Positions 1 through 5,161 of a stretch of DNA of 5,161 nucleotides are shown here, in pieces; position 1 is the stretch's first letter, and each line of letters begins with the position of its first letter. The stretch covers positions 1 to 5,161 of the forward strand of contig JAFGRS010000935.1 of NCBI GenBank assembly GCA_016935045.1, written 5' to 3'. The DNA is from Lentisphaeria bacterium. GTDB lineage: Bacteria > Verrucomicrobiota > Lentisphaeria > Oligosphaerales > JAFGRS01. The translations under genes and the position numbers were made by a program. The notes beneath the pieces are model-generated. The model searched no databases. It was not told the DNA's origin and was given only the letters and a program-made list of their open reading frames with translations.

Positions 1-170
1 CCTTAGGGTATGCGCCCTCCTCGTGCCTTGCGGATGACCATGCGGCGCCTCGCCAAAATGTGAAGTTATTTCCGTGCGGACCCTTAGAGCGCGGTTTTCC
101 TCCCGTTTTCCGTCCTTGTACGTGGCCGGTGTTTTCCGGAGCCTGCTCGCGCCTTGTCCGGGAAAGGGGC

Positions 171-198
171 TTGCACGCCTCACGGTACCGGATACACT
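171..198 (+). promoter_or_regulatory. weak sigma70-like promoter candidate for the kinase-SIS operon
   Basis: The first 285 bases hold no gene I can support. The best promoter-like pair is TTGCAC at 171-176 and TACACT at 193-198, separated by 16 bp. The -35 box matches consensus at 3 of 6 positions and the -10 box at 4 of 6. It lies about 90 bp upstream of the kinase start, so it is well placed, but the match is poor and could be chance. Further upstream, GTTTTCC occurs three times (94-100, 105-111, 131-137), and a small bulged hairpin covers 124-143. I assign no function to either. Confidence 0.2.
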
Positions 199-285
199 CT
201 GCGATGACGATCTGCCTTTCTCTCGACAGGTGCCCAACGACAGTCGGACGGGACATTGGACTCCATGCGCTCGGGAACGGACACC

Positions 286-1377
286 ATGGAAGGAATCCTC
301 GCCATCGATGCGGGCGGGTCGAAATGCGACGCTCTCCTGGCCGATCTGGCGGGGAATGTCCTGGGGAACGGCACCTGTTGCCGGCCGGGTCTGAGCGGGC
401 GGGACGAGCGCTGCCTGGTGGAGGCGGGCCGGGCTGCCCTGCGGGTCACGTGCTTTGACCGCCTGGTGACGGCCGGGCCGGGCCGCCCCTTGCCGGCAGC
501 CCTTCGGGACGCCTTCCAGGCGGCAACCATCGAGATCGTTCCCTGCGACGAAGTCACCCCGGCACTGAGTCACGCCGGGGTGACTCACGGCGTCGTGCTG
601 CTCGCGGGCACCGGGGCCTTCGCCCACGCCCGCACCCGGGACGGCCGCACGCGGCACCTGGACGGCACCGGCCCCATCCTGGGCGATTTCGGGGGCGGCT
701 ACCACATCGGCACGATGGCCCTCCATGCCATCGTGCGTTCCGGCTGGCACCCGCGCCACGCGACCAGCCTGCGGGACCGTGTGCTGCAGCGTTTCGGCGT
801 GTCTTCGCCCGCCGCGCTGTTCGGTCTCGGTCTGTTTGCGCGGGACCGTTCCGTGGTCGCCTCGATCGCGCAGACGGTGCGGGAGGAAGCGGACCGCGGC
901 GATGCCATCGCCATCCGGATTCTGGAATATGCTGCCGAGGCCATGGCGGAGACATTTCGGGACCTCACCGACGTTCTCGGCATCGCCGCGGACACCTACA
1001 CCGTTGTGGGCACGGGGGGCATCATCCGTCGTTCGGAGGCATACTGGACGCACCTCCGCGACCGGATTGCGGCCATTGCGCCGGACTTCACCTGCTGCCG
1101 ACTGCCGCAGCCGCCGGTGGTCAGTTGCGCCATCCACGCGCTGAAGCAAGTGCTGGGGAGCGCCGCGAGTGAGGCCGTGGCCCGGTTGGTGGCCCAGGTC
1201 GAGGCACTCCACCTGGACGCCCCCGATCCCGCCAGTGGCACGAAGCAGGGGTCGGGTGAGCGGGCCCGGGCCGCGGCAAGCGGCGCATCCGGCCGTGCCG
1301 CCTCCGGCGGCGCGAGGCGGCGGCAGGCGAGTGCCGAAGGTGACACTGCGGACATGGAGGACAGCACGCATGGATGA
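286..1377 (+). CDS. BadF/BadG/BcrA/BcrD-family sugar kinase, N-acetylglucosamine kinase-like
   Basis: This 363-residue cytoplasmic protein has the ASKHA (actin-like ATPase) fold signatures of the BadF/BadG family. Bacterial members of its size are mostly annotated as N-acetylglucosamine kinases that phosphorylate an amino sugar with ATP. The phosphate-1 loop is DAGGSKCD (8-15). The likely catalytic Asp is D88 in PCDEVTPAL, matching the family's ND-x-x-x-AL site. The phosphate-2 loop is LAGTGAF (106-112), the conserved GPILGDFGGGYHIG stretch is at 129-142, and an adenosine-type VVGTGGI motif is at 240-246. Where the family often has GDEGS, this protein has GDFGG. I chose ATG 286 because it places the protein just before the conserved ILAIDAGG strand. 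In-frame TTG 256 and ATG 265 are alternatives. Residues from about 311 onward form an Ala/Gly/Ser/Arg-rich tail that looks disordered. The stop overlaps the next start by 8 bp. The family call is firm; the sugar specificity is inferred. Confidence 0.88.
   Translation: MEGILAIDAGGSKCDALLADLAGNVLGNGTCCRPGLSGRDERCLVEAGRAALRVTCFDRLVTAGPGRPLPAALRDAFQAATIEIVPCDEVTPALSHAGVTHGVVLLAGTGAFAHARTRDGRTRHLDGTGPILGDFGGGYHIGTMALHAIVRSGWHPRHATSLRDRVLQRFGVSSPAALFGLGLFARDRSVVASIAQTVREEADRGDAIAIRILEYAAEAMAETFRDLTDVLGIAADTYTVVGTGGIIRRSEAYWTHLRDRIAAIAPDFTCCRLPQPPVVSCAIHALKQVLGSAASEAVARLVAQVEALHLDAPDPASGTKQGSGERARAAASGASGRAASGGARRRQASAEGDTADMEDSTHG
552..587 (+). other. intragenic overlapping inverted repeats (alternative hairpins)
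   Basis: Inside the kinase gene, bases 552-563 and 574-585 are a perfect 12-bp inverted repeat (AGTCACCCCGGC and its complement) with a 10-base loop. The loop contributes to a second perfect 8-bp inverted repeat, 566-573 with 580-587 (TGAGTCAC and GTGACTCA). The two hairpins share bases and cannot form together. The segment encodes ordinary family sequence (VTPALSHAGVT) just after the putative catalytic Asp, so it may only reflect GC-rich codon choice. No regulatory role is shown. Confidence 0.5.
1356..1360 (+). promoter_or_regulatory. ribosome binding site of the first SIS gene
   Basis: GGAGG lies 9 bases before ATG 1370, inside the 3' end of the kinase gene. It decides the start: the same frame stays open far upstream, but nothing before 1370 resembles a SIS protein, and the aligned N-terminus matches the neighbouring paralogue from this ATG onward. 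Confidence 0.75.
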
Positions 1378-2110
1378 GAGTCGGTTCCTTCCCGAAGCCC
1401 ATCGTATACTCACGTCCCTCGCCCAGCAGCAACGGGACAACATCGCCGCGGCGGCGGATCTGATCGCCGACTGCCTGGGTTCGGGCGGCGGCATCTACTG
1501 CGCCGAGATCGGGCACGGCATCCAGATGGACTTCATCAACCGAGCCGGGGGGCTGTGCGCGGTGCAGCCCTTCACCTTCACGGTCGCGGTGAACACCCCT
1601 GGGCCGGAGTGCCGCCGCAAGGCCGAGGCGGCGGAACGTGCCGACCAGGACATCGAGGCCGTCCGTCTGGCCGTGGCGCACAGCGCCCTGCGTGCGGGGG
1701 ACGCGATGCTCATCGGCTCGGTATCCGGACGCAACCGTCGGCCCGTGGAGCTGGCGCTGGCCTGCCGTGCCAAGGGCGTGAAGGTCGTCGGTTTCACCGC
1801 CATGGCCTATACGCGGAAGGTCACCTCCCTGCATCCCTCGGGGAAACGCCTGTTCGAGGTTTGCGACGTCGTCGTCGACAACGGCGCCCCGTATGGCGAC
1901 GCCGGGGTCCAGGTGCCGGGGTACGAACACCCGGTCATTCCCCTGTCGGGTTTCGGGATGTTGACGGCGGGATGGCTGATCTGGGAGCAGGTGCTGTCCC
2001 GCATGGCCGCCGCGGGGACCCCGGCCAGCGTGCTGATCAGCCAGAACCGGGAAGACGGTCCGCCCTACAACGCGGAGAGCCGCGCCGGGTACAACCGGAA
2101 GGGATTCTGA
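1370..2110 (+). CDS. SIS-domain sugar isomerase-like protein (UPF0309 type), divergent paralogue
   Basis: This 246-residue cytoplasmic protein consists of one SIS (sugar isomerase) phosphosugar-binding fold, at the usual length of UPF0309-type sugar isomerase domain proteins. After an N-terminal helical stretch (1-38) come the first SIS strand and loop (GGGIYCAEIGHG, 39-50) and RAGGL (58-62). The phosphate-binding loop region IGSVSGRNRRPVE is at 115-127, DNGAPYGDA at 170-178, and a C-terminal SQNREDGPPYN at 224-234. It aligns along its whole length with the next gene, sharing SGRN, the NGAPYGDA block and the C-terminal N-x-x-x-x-x-N pattern. Its first loop departs from the family: it has QMDFINRAGGL where the paralogue has LIEEMVYRTGGL, so one conserved acidic position is changed. 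It starts inside the kinase stop (ATGGATGA overlap) and ends 2 bp before the next start, implying translational coupling. A catalytic isomerase, a sugar-phosphate sensor or one subunit of a heteromer are all possible. Confidence 0.85.
   Translation: MDESRFLPEAHRILTSLAQQQRDNIAAAADLIADCLGSGGGIYCAEIGHGIQMDFINRAGGLCAVQPFTFTVAVNTPGPECRRKAEAAERADQDIEAVRLAVAHSALRAGDAMLIGSVSGRNRRPVELALACRAKGVKVVGFTAMAYTRKVTSLHPSGKRLFEVCDVVVDNGAPYGDAGVQVPGYEHPVIPLSGFGMLTAGWLIWEQVLSRMAAAGTPASVLISQNREDGPPYNAESRAGYNRKGF
2099..2104 (+). promoter_or_regulatory. ribosome binding site of the second SIS gene
   Basis: AAGGGA lies 8 bases before ATG 2113 and overlaps the last codons of the upstream SIS gene. It supports ATG 2113 over the long in-frame upstream extension, which would run through the preceding gene in the wrong frame. 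Confidence 0.65.
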
Positions 2111-2112
2111 GC

Positions 2113-2850
2113 ATGAGTGCCAAGGGGTACTTCGACGAGGCGATTGCGGCGTTGCAGCGGGTGGCGGAGTCCCAGTCCGGGGCGATTCGGGAGGCGGCCC
2201 GCATGCTGGCCGCGAGCATCCAGTCCGGCCACAGCCTCTACGGCTTCGGGGCCACACACAGCTTCATCCTCATCGAGGAAATGGTGTACCGGACCGGCGG
2301 ACTCATGCTCGCCAACCCCATCTACCCCCACGGGATGAACCTCGCCGTCCGACCCATGACCTCCACCTCCCGGCTCGAACGCCTGCACGGACTGGGCCGC
2401 GAACTGCTCCATACCGTGCCCCTGGAGAAGGGAGACTGCCTCCTCGTCGCCTCGACCTCGGGGCGCAACCCGGTCCCCATCGAGGTCGCCATCGAGGGAC
2501 AACGCCTCGGGGCAACCGTCATCGGCATCACCTCCTTCGCCTATACCGACGGCGTCAGCAGCCGCCACGAGTCGGGCCGCAAACTGCGGGACTGCTGCGA
2601 CATCGCCATCGACAACGGGGCGCCCTACGGCGATGCGGTGGCGGCCATCCCCGGATTCCCGCAGCGGGTCGGTCCGCTGTCCTCGGTTACGGGCTGCGCC
2701 ATCGTCAATGCCCTGGTGGCGGAGACGGTTTCGCTGCTGGTCGAGGCCGGGTATGAGCCCCCCGTGTTCCTGAGCGCCAACCTGGACGAAGGGGACGCGT
2801 ACAACGCGCGGTTGCTGGCCCGCAATGCCCACCGCATTCACTATCTCTGA
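2113..2850 (+). CDS. SIS-domain sugar isomerase-like protein (UPF0309 type), canonical paralogue
   Basis: This 245-residue single-domain SIS protein is predicted to be cytoplasmic and to bind a phosphosugar. Family landmarks occur in order: LYGFGATHSFILIEEMVYRTGGL (42-64), NPIYPHG (68-74), the phosphate loop ASTSGRNPVP (113-122), IGITSFAY (137-144), DNGAPYGDA (167-175) and the C-terminal PVFLSANLDEGDAYN (217-231). These fit the UPF0309 pattern better than the upstream copy does, with both glutamates of the IEEM-YR-GGL segment retained. Length is normal, and there is no signal peptide or membrane segment. It is the last gene of the kinase-SIS-SIS operon; 236 bp of spacer follow. In related SIS proteins such as GmhA and MurQ, the fold performs isomerisation or ether cleavage on sugar phosphates. 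The reaction here is not determined by sequence alone. The pair probably arose by tandem duplication followed by divergence. Confidence 0.87.
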   Translation: MSAKGYFDEAIAALQRVAESQSGAIREAARMLAASIQSGHSLYGFGATHSFILIEEMVYRTGGLMLANPIYPHGMNLAVRPMTSTSRLERLHGLGRELLHTVPLEKGDCLLVASTSGRNPVPIEVAIEGQRLGATVIGITSFAYTDGVSSRHESGRKLRDCCDIAIDNGAPYGDAVAAIPGFPQRVGPLSSVTGCAIVNALVAETVSLLVEAGYEPPVFLSANLDEGDAYNARLLARNAHRIHYL

Positions 2851-2944
2851 CCTCGGTACCGCGCGGGCCCTAAGGAGACTCGCCGCTCGGAGAGCGCCTC
2901 CCACACTCCGGCGGGGCACGGGAACAGACCACCTTGGGTATCTG

Positions 2945-2970
2945 CCTGTGCGTGTACGCACGCAGACAGG
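2945..2970 (+). terminator. bulged GC-rich hairpin, possible operon terminator
   Basis: CCTGT GCGTG (2945-2954) pairs with CACGC (2959-2963) and ACAGG (2966-2970), giving 10 base pairs around a TACG loop with a 2-base bulge (AG). It lies 95 bases after the second SIS stop and 11 bases before the left arm of the long inverted repeat. There is no T-tract after it, so intrinsic termination is uncertain. It could instead be a processing or leader structure for the hydrolase mRNA. Confidence 0.35.
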
Positions 2971-2980
2971 TGCCCGCCCT

Positions 2981-3053
2981 GCCCCCGGTGCCCGAACTCG
3001 CTGCGCCCATTGGTGTTCCTTCGTGTCCATTCGTGGTTCATGAGTAGATCAGG
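2981..3053 (+). repeat. left arm of 73-bp inverted repeat flanking the hydrolase gene
   Basis: This segment matches the reverse complement of 5081-5153 at 69 of 73 positions with no gaps; the four mismatches are spread through the arm. It contains three degenerate 10-bp units read as CCCATTGGTG (3006-3015), TTCCTTCGTG (3016-3025) and TCCATTCGTG (3026-3035), followed by GTTCATGAGTAGATCAGG. Its inner end lies 33 bp upstream of the hydrolase ATG, so it is probably in the promoter or 5' leader. The portion from about 3006 is noticeably less GC-rich than the surrounding genes. Confidence 0.93.
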
Positions 3054-3071
3054 CGAAGCCATACGGTACGG

Positions 3072-3078
3072 AAAGGGA
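3072..3078 (+). promoter_or_regulatory. ribosome binding site of the hydrolase gene
   Basis: AAAGGGA sits 8 bases before ATG 3087. Together with the signal peptide that begins right at this ATG, it fixes the start over later in-frame methionines such as residue 10. I see no convincing -10/-35 pair between the repeat arm and this site. Confidence 0.7.
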
Positions 3079-3086
3079 ACAGATCT

Positions 3087-4931
3087 ATGGTTCGGCTGCC
3101 GAGGAGATGCGCGATGGTAGCATTGGGACTCTTCCTGTGTGGCGGGGCGATGGCGGCGGCACCCGAGCCGGCGGCGGGGGCGGCCCGTGCCCCGGGCACA
3201 GCACCCCCATCCGAAGCTCCCGCCGAGTTCTGCCGCGTCCGCGGGGATGCCTACGAGGCCGCTGTCGACAGCTTCGGCTGCCTGACCAGCCTGCGTGTCG
3301 GGGGCACGGAATTCCTGCTGGCCCGGGGCGCCAACCCGCGCGGGATCTACCTCTACCAGGACGGTCCTCTGCGGCTGCCGGACATCGCGCGGCCCGCGGA
3401 GGACACGGTCCGGGCGGCCTGCGAACGGGCGGAGTCCGTGTACACGTTCCGCGAGGACGGCATCGTCTGGACCATCACGAATCGCACGCAGGAGAAGCTG
3501 ATCGGCCTAATGGTGTTCGACCACGGCGTCACGGCCGTCCGCAACGGACGGGGGGAGTTCGAGAAGACCCCGGCCCAGTTCGGGGCGCCCGAGGCGACCT
3601 GGTTCGCGGGGAACCGGCGTCTGACCGTGGCCGGCGGCACCCGGATCTGGGGGCCCTGGTCCGACGGACGCCAGGTCTGGCAGCTCGACATCGCGCCCGA
3701 GGCGTCCTGCACGGTAACCATCACACCCGGGGAAGCCACGGCCGCCGAACAGGAGGCCGCGGCGGCCGCGGCGGCCTATGTGGCCGAACCTCCCACCGAT
3801 CCGGACGGGACCATGTGGGACGTCGAGGCACTCTCGCGTCCGCCGGTCGTCCAGCCCGCGGAAGGCCTTCACGAAGAAGGGGTCCGGGGCATTTTCTATG
3901 AAGGCGTGCCGTACCGCGGCAAGCCCACCCGGGTCTTCGCCTGGCTCGGGCTGCCTCCGGCCGCGGTGGGGGAGAAGGTCCCCGGCATGGTCCTGATCCA
4001 CGGCGGCGGGGGCACGGCCTTCGCTGACTGGGTCCGGCTGTGGAACCGGCGCGGCTATGCGGCCATCGCCATGGATACCTGTGGCTGCACCTCGGGCGGC
4101 ACCCACGGCAGCCGGCCGCGGCACGCCGATGCCGGCCCCTCCGGCTGGGGCGGCTACCAGCAGATCGACTGGCCGCGCACGGATCAGTGGACGTACCACG
4201 CGGTGGCCGCGGTTCTGCTGGCTCATTCGCTGCTGCGGTCGTTGCCCGAGGTCGACCCGGAGCGCACGGGGGTGACGGGGATTTCCTGGGGCGGGTACCT
4301 GTGCTGCATCGTGGCGGGGGTGGATCATCGTTTCCGGCTGGCGGCGCCCGTCTACGGCTGCGGCTTTACCAACGAGCACGCGTTCGCCGGCTCCGTCAAC
4401 GGCCTCGGCGAAGAACGCGCCGCCCGCTGGATGCGCTGGTGGGACCCCTCCGTCTACCTGCCCGAGGCCCCCATGCCCATGCTCTGGGTCACCGGCACCA
4501 ATGACTTCGCCTATACCTTCAACGCCTTGCAGAAATCCTACCGGCTCCCCAAGGGTCCCCGCTCCCTTGCCATCCGCCTGCGCATGGGACACGGACAGGG
4601 CCAGGGTCAGAGCCCCGAGGAAATCCGCGCCTTCGCGGACAGCATCCTCCGGCAGGGCGAGCCCCTGCCGCGCGTCACGCGCCAGGGACGGAACGGCAAC
4701 CGGGTCTGGACCGAGTTCGAGAGCCGTGTACCCGTCCCCAGGGCGGAGCTGAACGTGACGCGGGACACGGGCAAATGGCAGGACCGACACTGGGAAGCGC
4801 TGGCGGCCGAAATCGGCCCGGGCGGCCGCATCAGCGCCGAGCTGCCCGAAGGCGTCACGGTGTACTACCTCAATCTCTTCGACAACCGCGGCTGCGTGGT
4901 CAGCACGGAGCACGTCGAGCTGGGGCCCTGA
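3087..4931 (+). CDS. exported multidomain alpha/beta hydrolase (acetylxylan esterase / prolyl oligopeptidase-like)
   Basis: This 614-residue protein has a Sec-type signal peptide: Arg-rich start, hydrophobic 9-22, and likely cleavage after AMA at 21-23. C18 is preceded by Leu, so it is not a good lipobox. An Ala/Pro linker covers 24-47. Residues 48-215 are beta-rich (VDSFGCLTSLRVGGTEFLL) and recall the beta-sandwich domains beside carbohydrate-active enzymes; I do not recognise a named family. An Ala run (224-230) links to the hydrolase core (about 260-525). There the oxyanion-type HGGGG is at 305-309, the nucleophile S400 in GISWGG, the likely acid D473 in VTGTND, and the likely base H502 in MGHGQGQ. 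Residues 528-614 form another beta domain (WQDRHWE, LPEGVTVYYLNLFDNRG). A likely role is ester or peptide bond hydrolysis outside the cytoplasm, plausibly deacetylation of polysaccharide; the substrate is inferred. It is monocistronic here, bracketed by the inverted repeat arms. Confidence 0.85.
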   Translation: MVRLPRRCAMVALGLFLCGGAMAAAPEPAAGAARAPGTAPPSEAPAEFCRVRGDAYEAAVDSFGCLTSLRVGGTEFLLARGANPRGIYLYQDGPLRLPDIARPAEDTVRAACERAESVYTFREDGIVWTITNRTQEKLIGLMVFDHGVTAVRNGRGEFEKTPAQFGAPEATWFAGNRRLTVAGGTRIWGPWSDGRQVWQLDIAPEASCTVTITPGEATAAEQEAAAAAAAYVAEPPTDPDGTMWDVEALSRPPVVQPAEGLHEEGVRGIFYEGVPYRGKPTRVFAWLGLPPAAVGEKVPGMVLIHGGGGTAFADWVRLWNRRGYAAIAMDTCGCTSGGTHGSRPRHADAGPSGWGGYQQIDWPRTDQWTYHAVAAVLLAHSLLRSLPEVDPERTGVTGISWGGYLCCIVAGVDHRFRLAAPVYGCGFTNEHAFAGSVNGLGEERAARWMRWWDPSVYLPEAPMPMLWVTGTNDFAYTFNALQKSYRLPKGPRSLAIRLRMGHGQGQGQSPEEIRAFADSILRQGEPLPRVTRQGRNGNRVWTEFESRVPVPRAELNVTRDTGKWQDRHWEALAAEIGPGGRISAELPEGVTVYYLNLFDNRGCVVSTEHVELGP

Positions 4932-5080
4932 CCGAATCTCCCCCGGACACCCGTCCGGTAATGTGAACCGTGCCATCGTGGCCTGGAGCCCGTGCGCCTG
5001 CCTCTGCGGACACGCGGACGGGGCCCCGCGGGCACTGGCCGCGCGCCGCGCCGCTCCTGTCCTTGCTCCACGTCCCCTAA

Positions 5081-5153
5081 CCTGATCTATTCATGAACCA
5101 CGAATGGACACGAATGAACACCAATGGGCGCAACGAGTTCCGGCACCGGGGGC
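5081..5153 (-). repeat. right arm of 73-bp inverted repeat flanking the hydrolase gene
   Basis: This arm is the reverse complement partner of 2981-3053 (69 of 73 identical). It begins 149 bp after the hydrolase stop. Read on the + strand it carries the 10-bp units CACGAATGGA (5099-5108), CACGAATGAA (5109-5118) and CACCAATGGG (5119-5128). All three are better preserved here than on the left, where the middle unit has a base change. Similarity to the left arm fades after 5153, but only 8 bases remain in the window, so the true outer boundary is not certain. The 149 bp between the hydrolase stop and this arm are very GC-rich, and I see no clear gene or terminator with a T-tract there. Confidence 0.92.
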
Positions 5154-5161
5154 GGCAGACG

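Noticed and set aside
369..380. GG-N10-GC pattern (GGCACCTGTTGC) resembling a sigma54 promoter
   Set aside because: It lies inside the kinase coding region with no gene start downstream at the proper distance.
60..458. Two short overlapping + strand frames in the leader region (60-458 and 74-394)
   Set aside because: Both overlap the kinase start in other frames, lack a good ribosome binding site and show no recognisable protein sequence.
1121..2257. 378-codon open frame on the - strand across the kinase end and first SIS gene
   Set aside because: The translation is Arg/Pro/Gly-rich without motifs and overlaps two confidently identified genes.
1..2875. CCTTAGGG at 1-8 and its complement CCCTAAGG at 2868-2875 flanking the operon
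   Set aside because: An 8-bp inverted match between two spacers of this size is expected about once by chance, and similarity does not extend.
2065..3030. 321-codon open frame on the - strand opposite the second SIS gene and spacer
   Set aside because: It is a mirror of the SIS coding sequence with no family features, and it runs through the hairpin and repeat arm.
3751..3780. GCC/GCG repeat resembling a small satellite
   Set aside because: It encodes an in-frame Ala run (residues 224-230) acting as a linker between domains of the hydrolase, which is common in GC-rich exported proteins.
3507..4976. 489-codon open frame on the - strand opposite the hydrolase gene
   Set aside because: It lies antisense to a gene with clear motifs. 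Its translation is low-complexity Gly/Arg/Ala/Pro with no recognisable domain, as expected for a GC-rich antisense frame.
2962..5160. GCAGAC just outside both repeat arms (2962-2967 and 5155-5160) as a possible target-site duplication
   Set aside because: It is only 6 bp and sits at unequal distances from the two arms (13 bases versus 1), so it does not behave like a duplication made by insertion.

Overview
The window is high-GC bacterial DNA. It holds four complete, densely coding genes, all on the + strand, and two non-coding stretches with structured repeats. The gene families and the secreted hydrolase with accessory domains suggest an environmental heterotroph, possibly of the PVC group (Planctomycetes, Verrucomicrobia, Lentisphaerae) or a similar lineage. 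That placement is an inference from gene style; no rRNA or other marker gene is present.

Region 1 (1-285) is non-coding leader with only a weak promoter candidate. Region 2 (286-2850) is a compact three-gene operon. It starts with a BadF/BadG/BcrA/BcrD-type sugar kinase resembling N-acetylglucosamine kinase. Two adjacent SIS-domain (sugar isomerase, UPF0309-like) proteins follow, and they are clear paralogues of each other. The kinase stop overlaps the first SIS start by 8 bp, and the two SIS genes are 2 bp apart, so the three are almost certainly cotranscribed and translationally coupled. The likely theme is phosphorylation of an amino sugar followed by binding or isomerisation of the sugar phosphate. 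The actual substrate cannot be read from the sequence.

Region 3 (2851-3086) is an intergenic spacer with a strong hairpin (2945-2970) and the left arm of a long inverted repeat (2981-3053). Region 4 (3087-4931) encodes a 614-residue exported alpha/beta hydrolase with a signal peptide, a beta-rich N-terminal domain, a Ser-Asp-His hydrolase core and a C-terminal beta domain. Region 5 (4932-5161) is non-coding and contains the right arm of the inverted repeat (5081-5153).

The most unusual structure is this inverted repeat pair: 73 bp, 69 of 73 positions identical without gaps, bracketing exactly one gene, the hydrolase. Each arm contains three degenerate 10-bp units. It could be a dispersed repeat family, the ends of a small mobile or invertible cassette, or a regulatory element used on both sides of the gene. 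No transposase, recombinase, tRNA, rRNA or CRISPR array is visible. Nothing in the window proves a new defence or mobile system. The kinase plus paired SIS operon and the repeat-bracketed hydrolase are the two items most worth following up.
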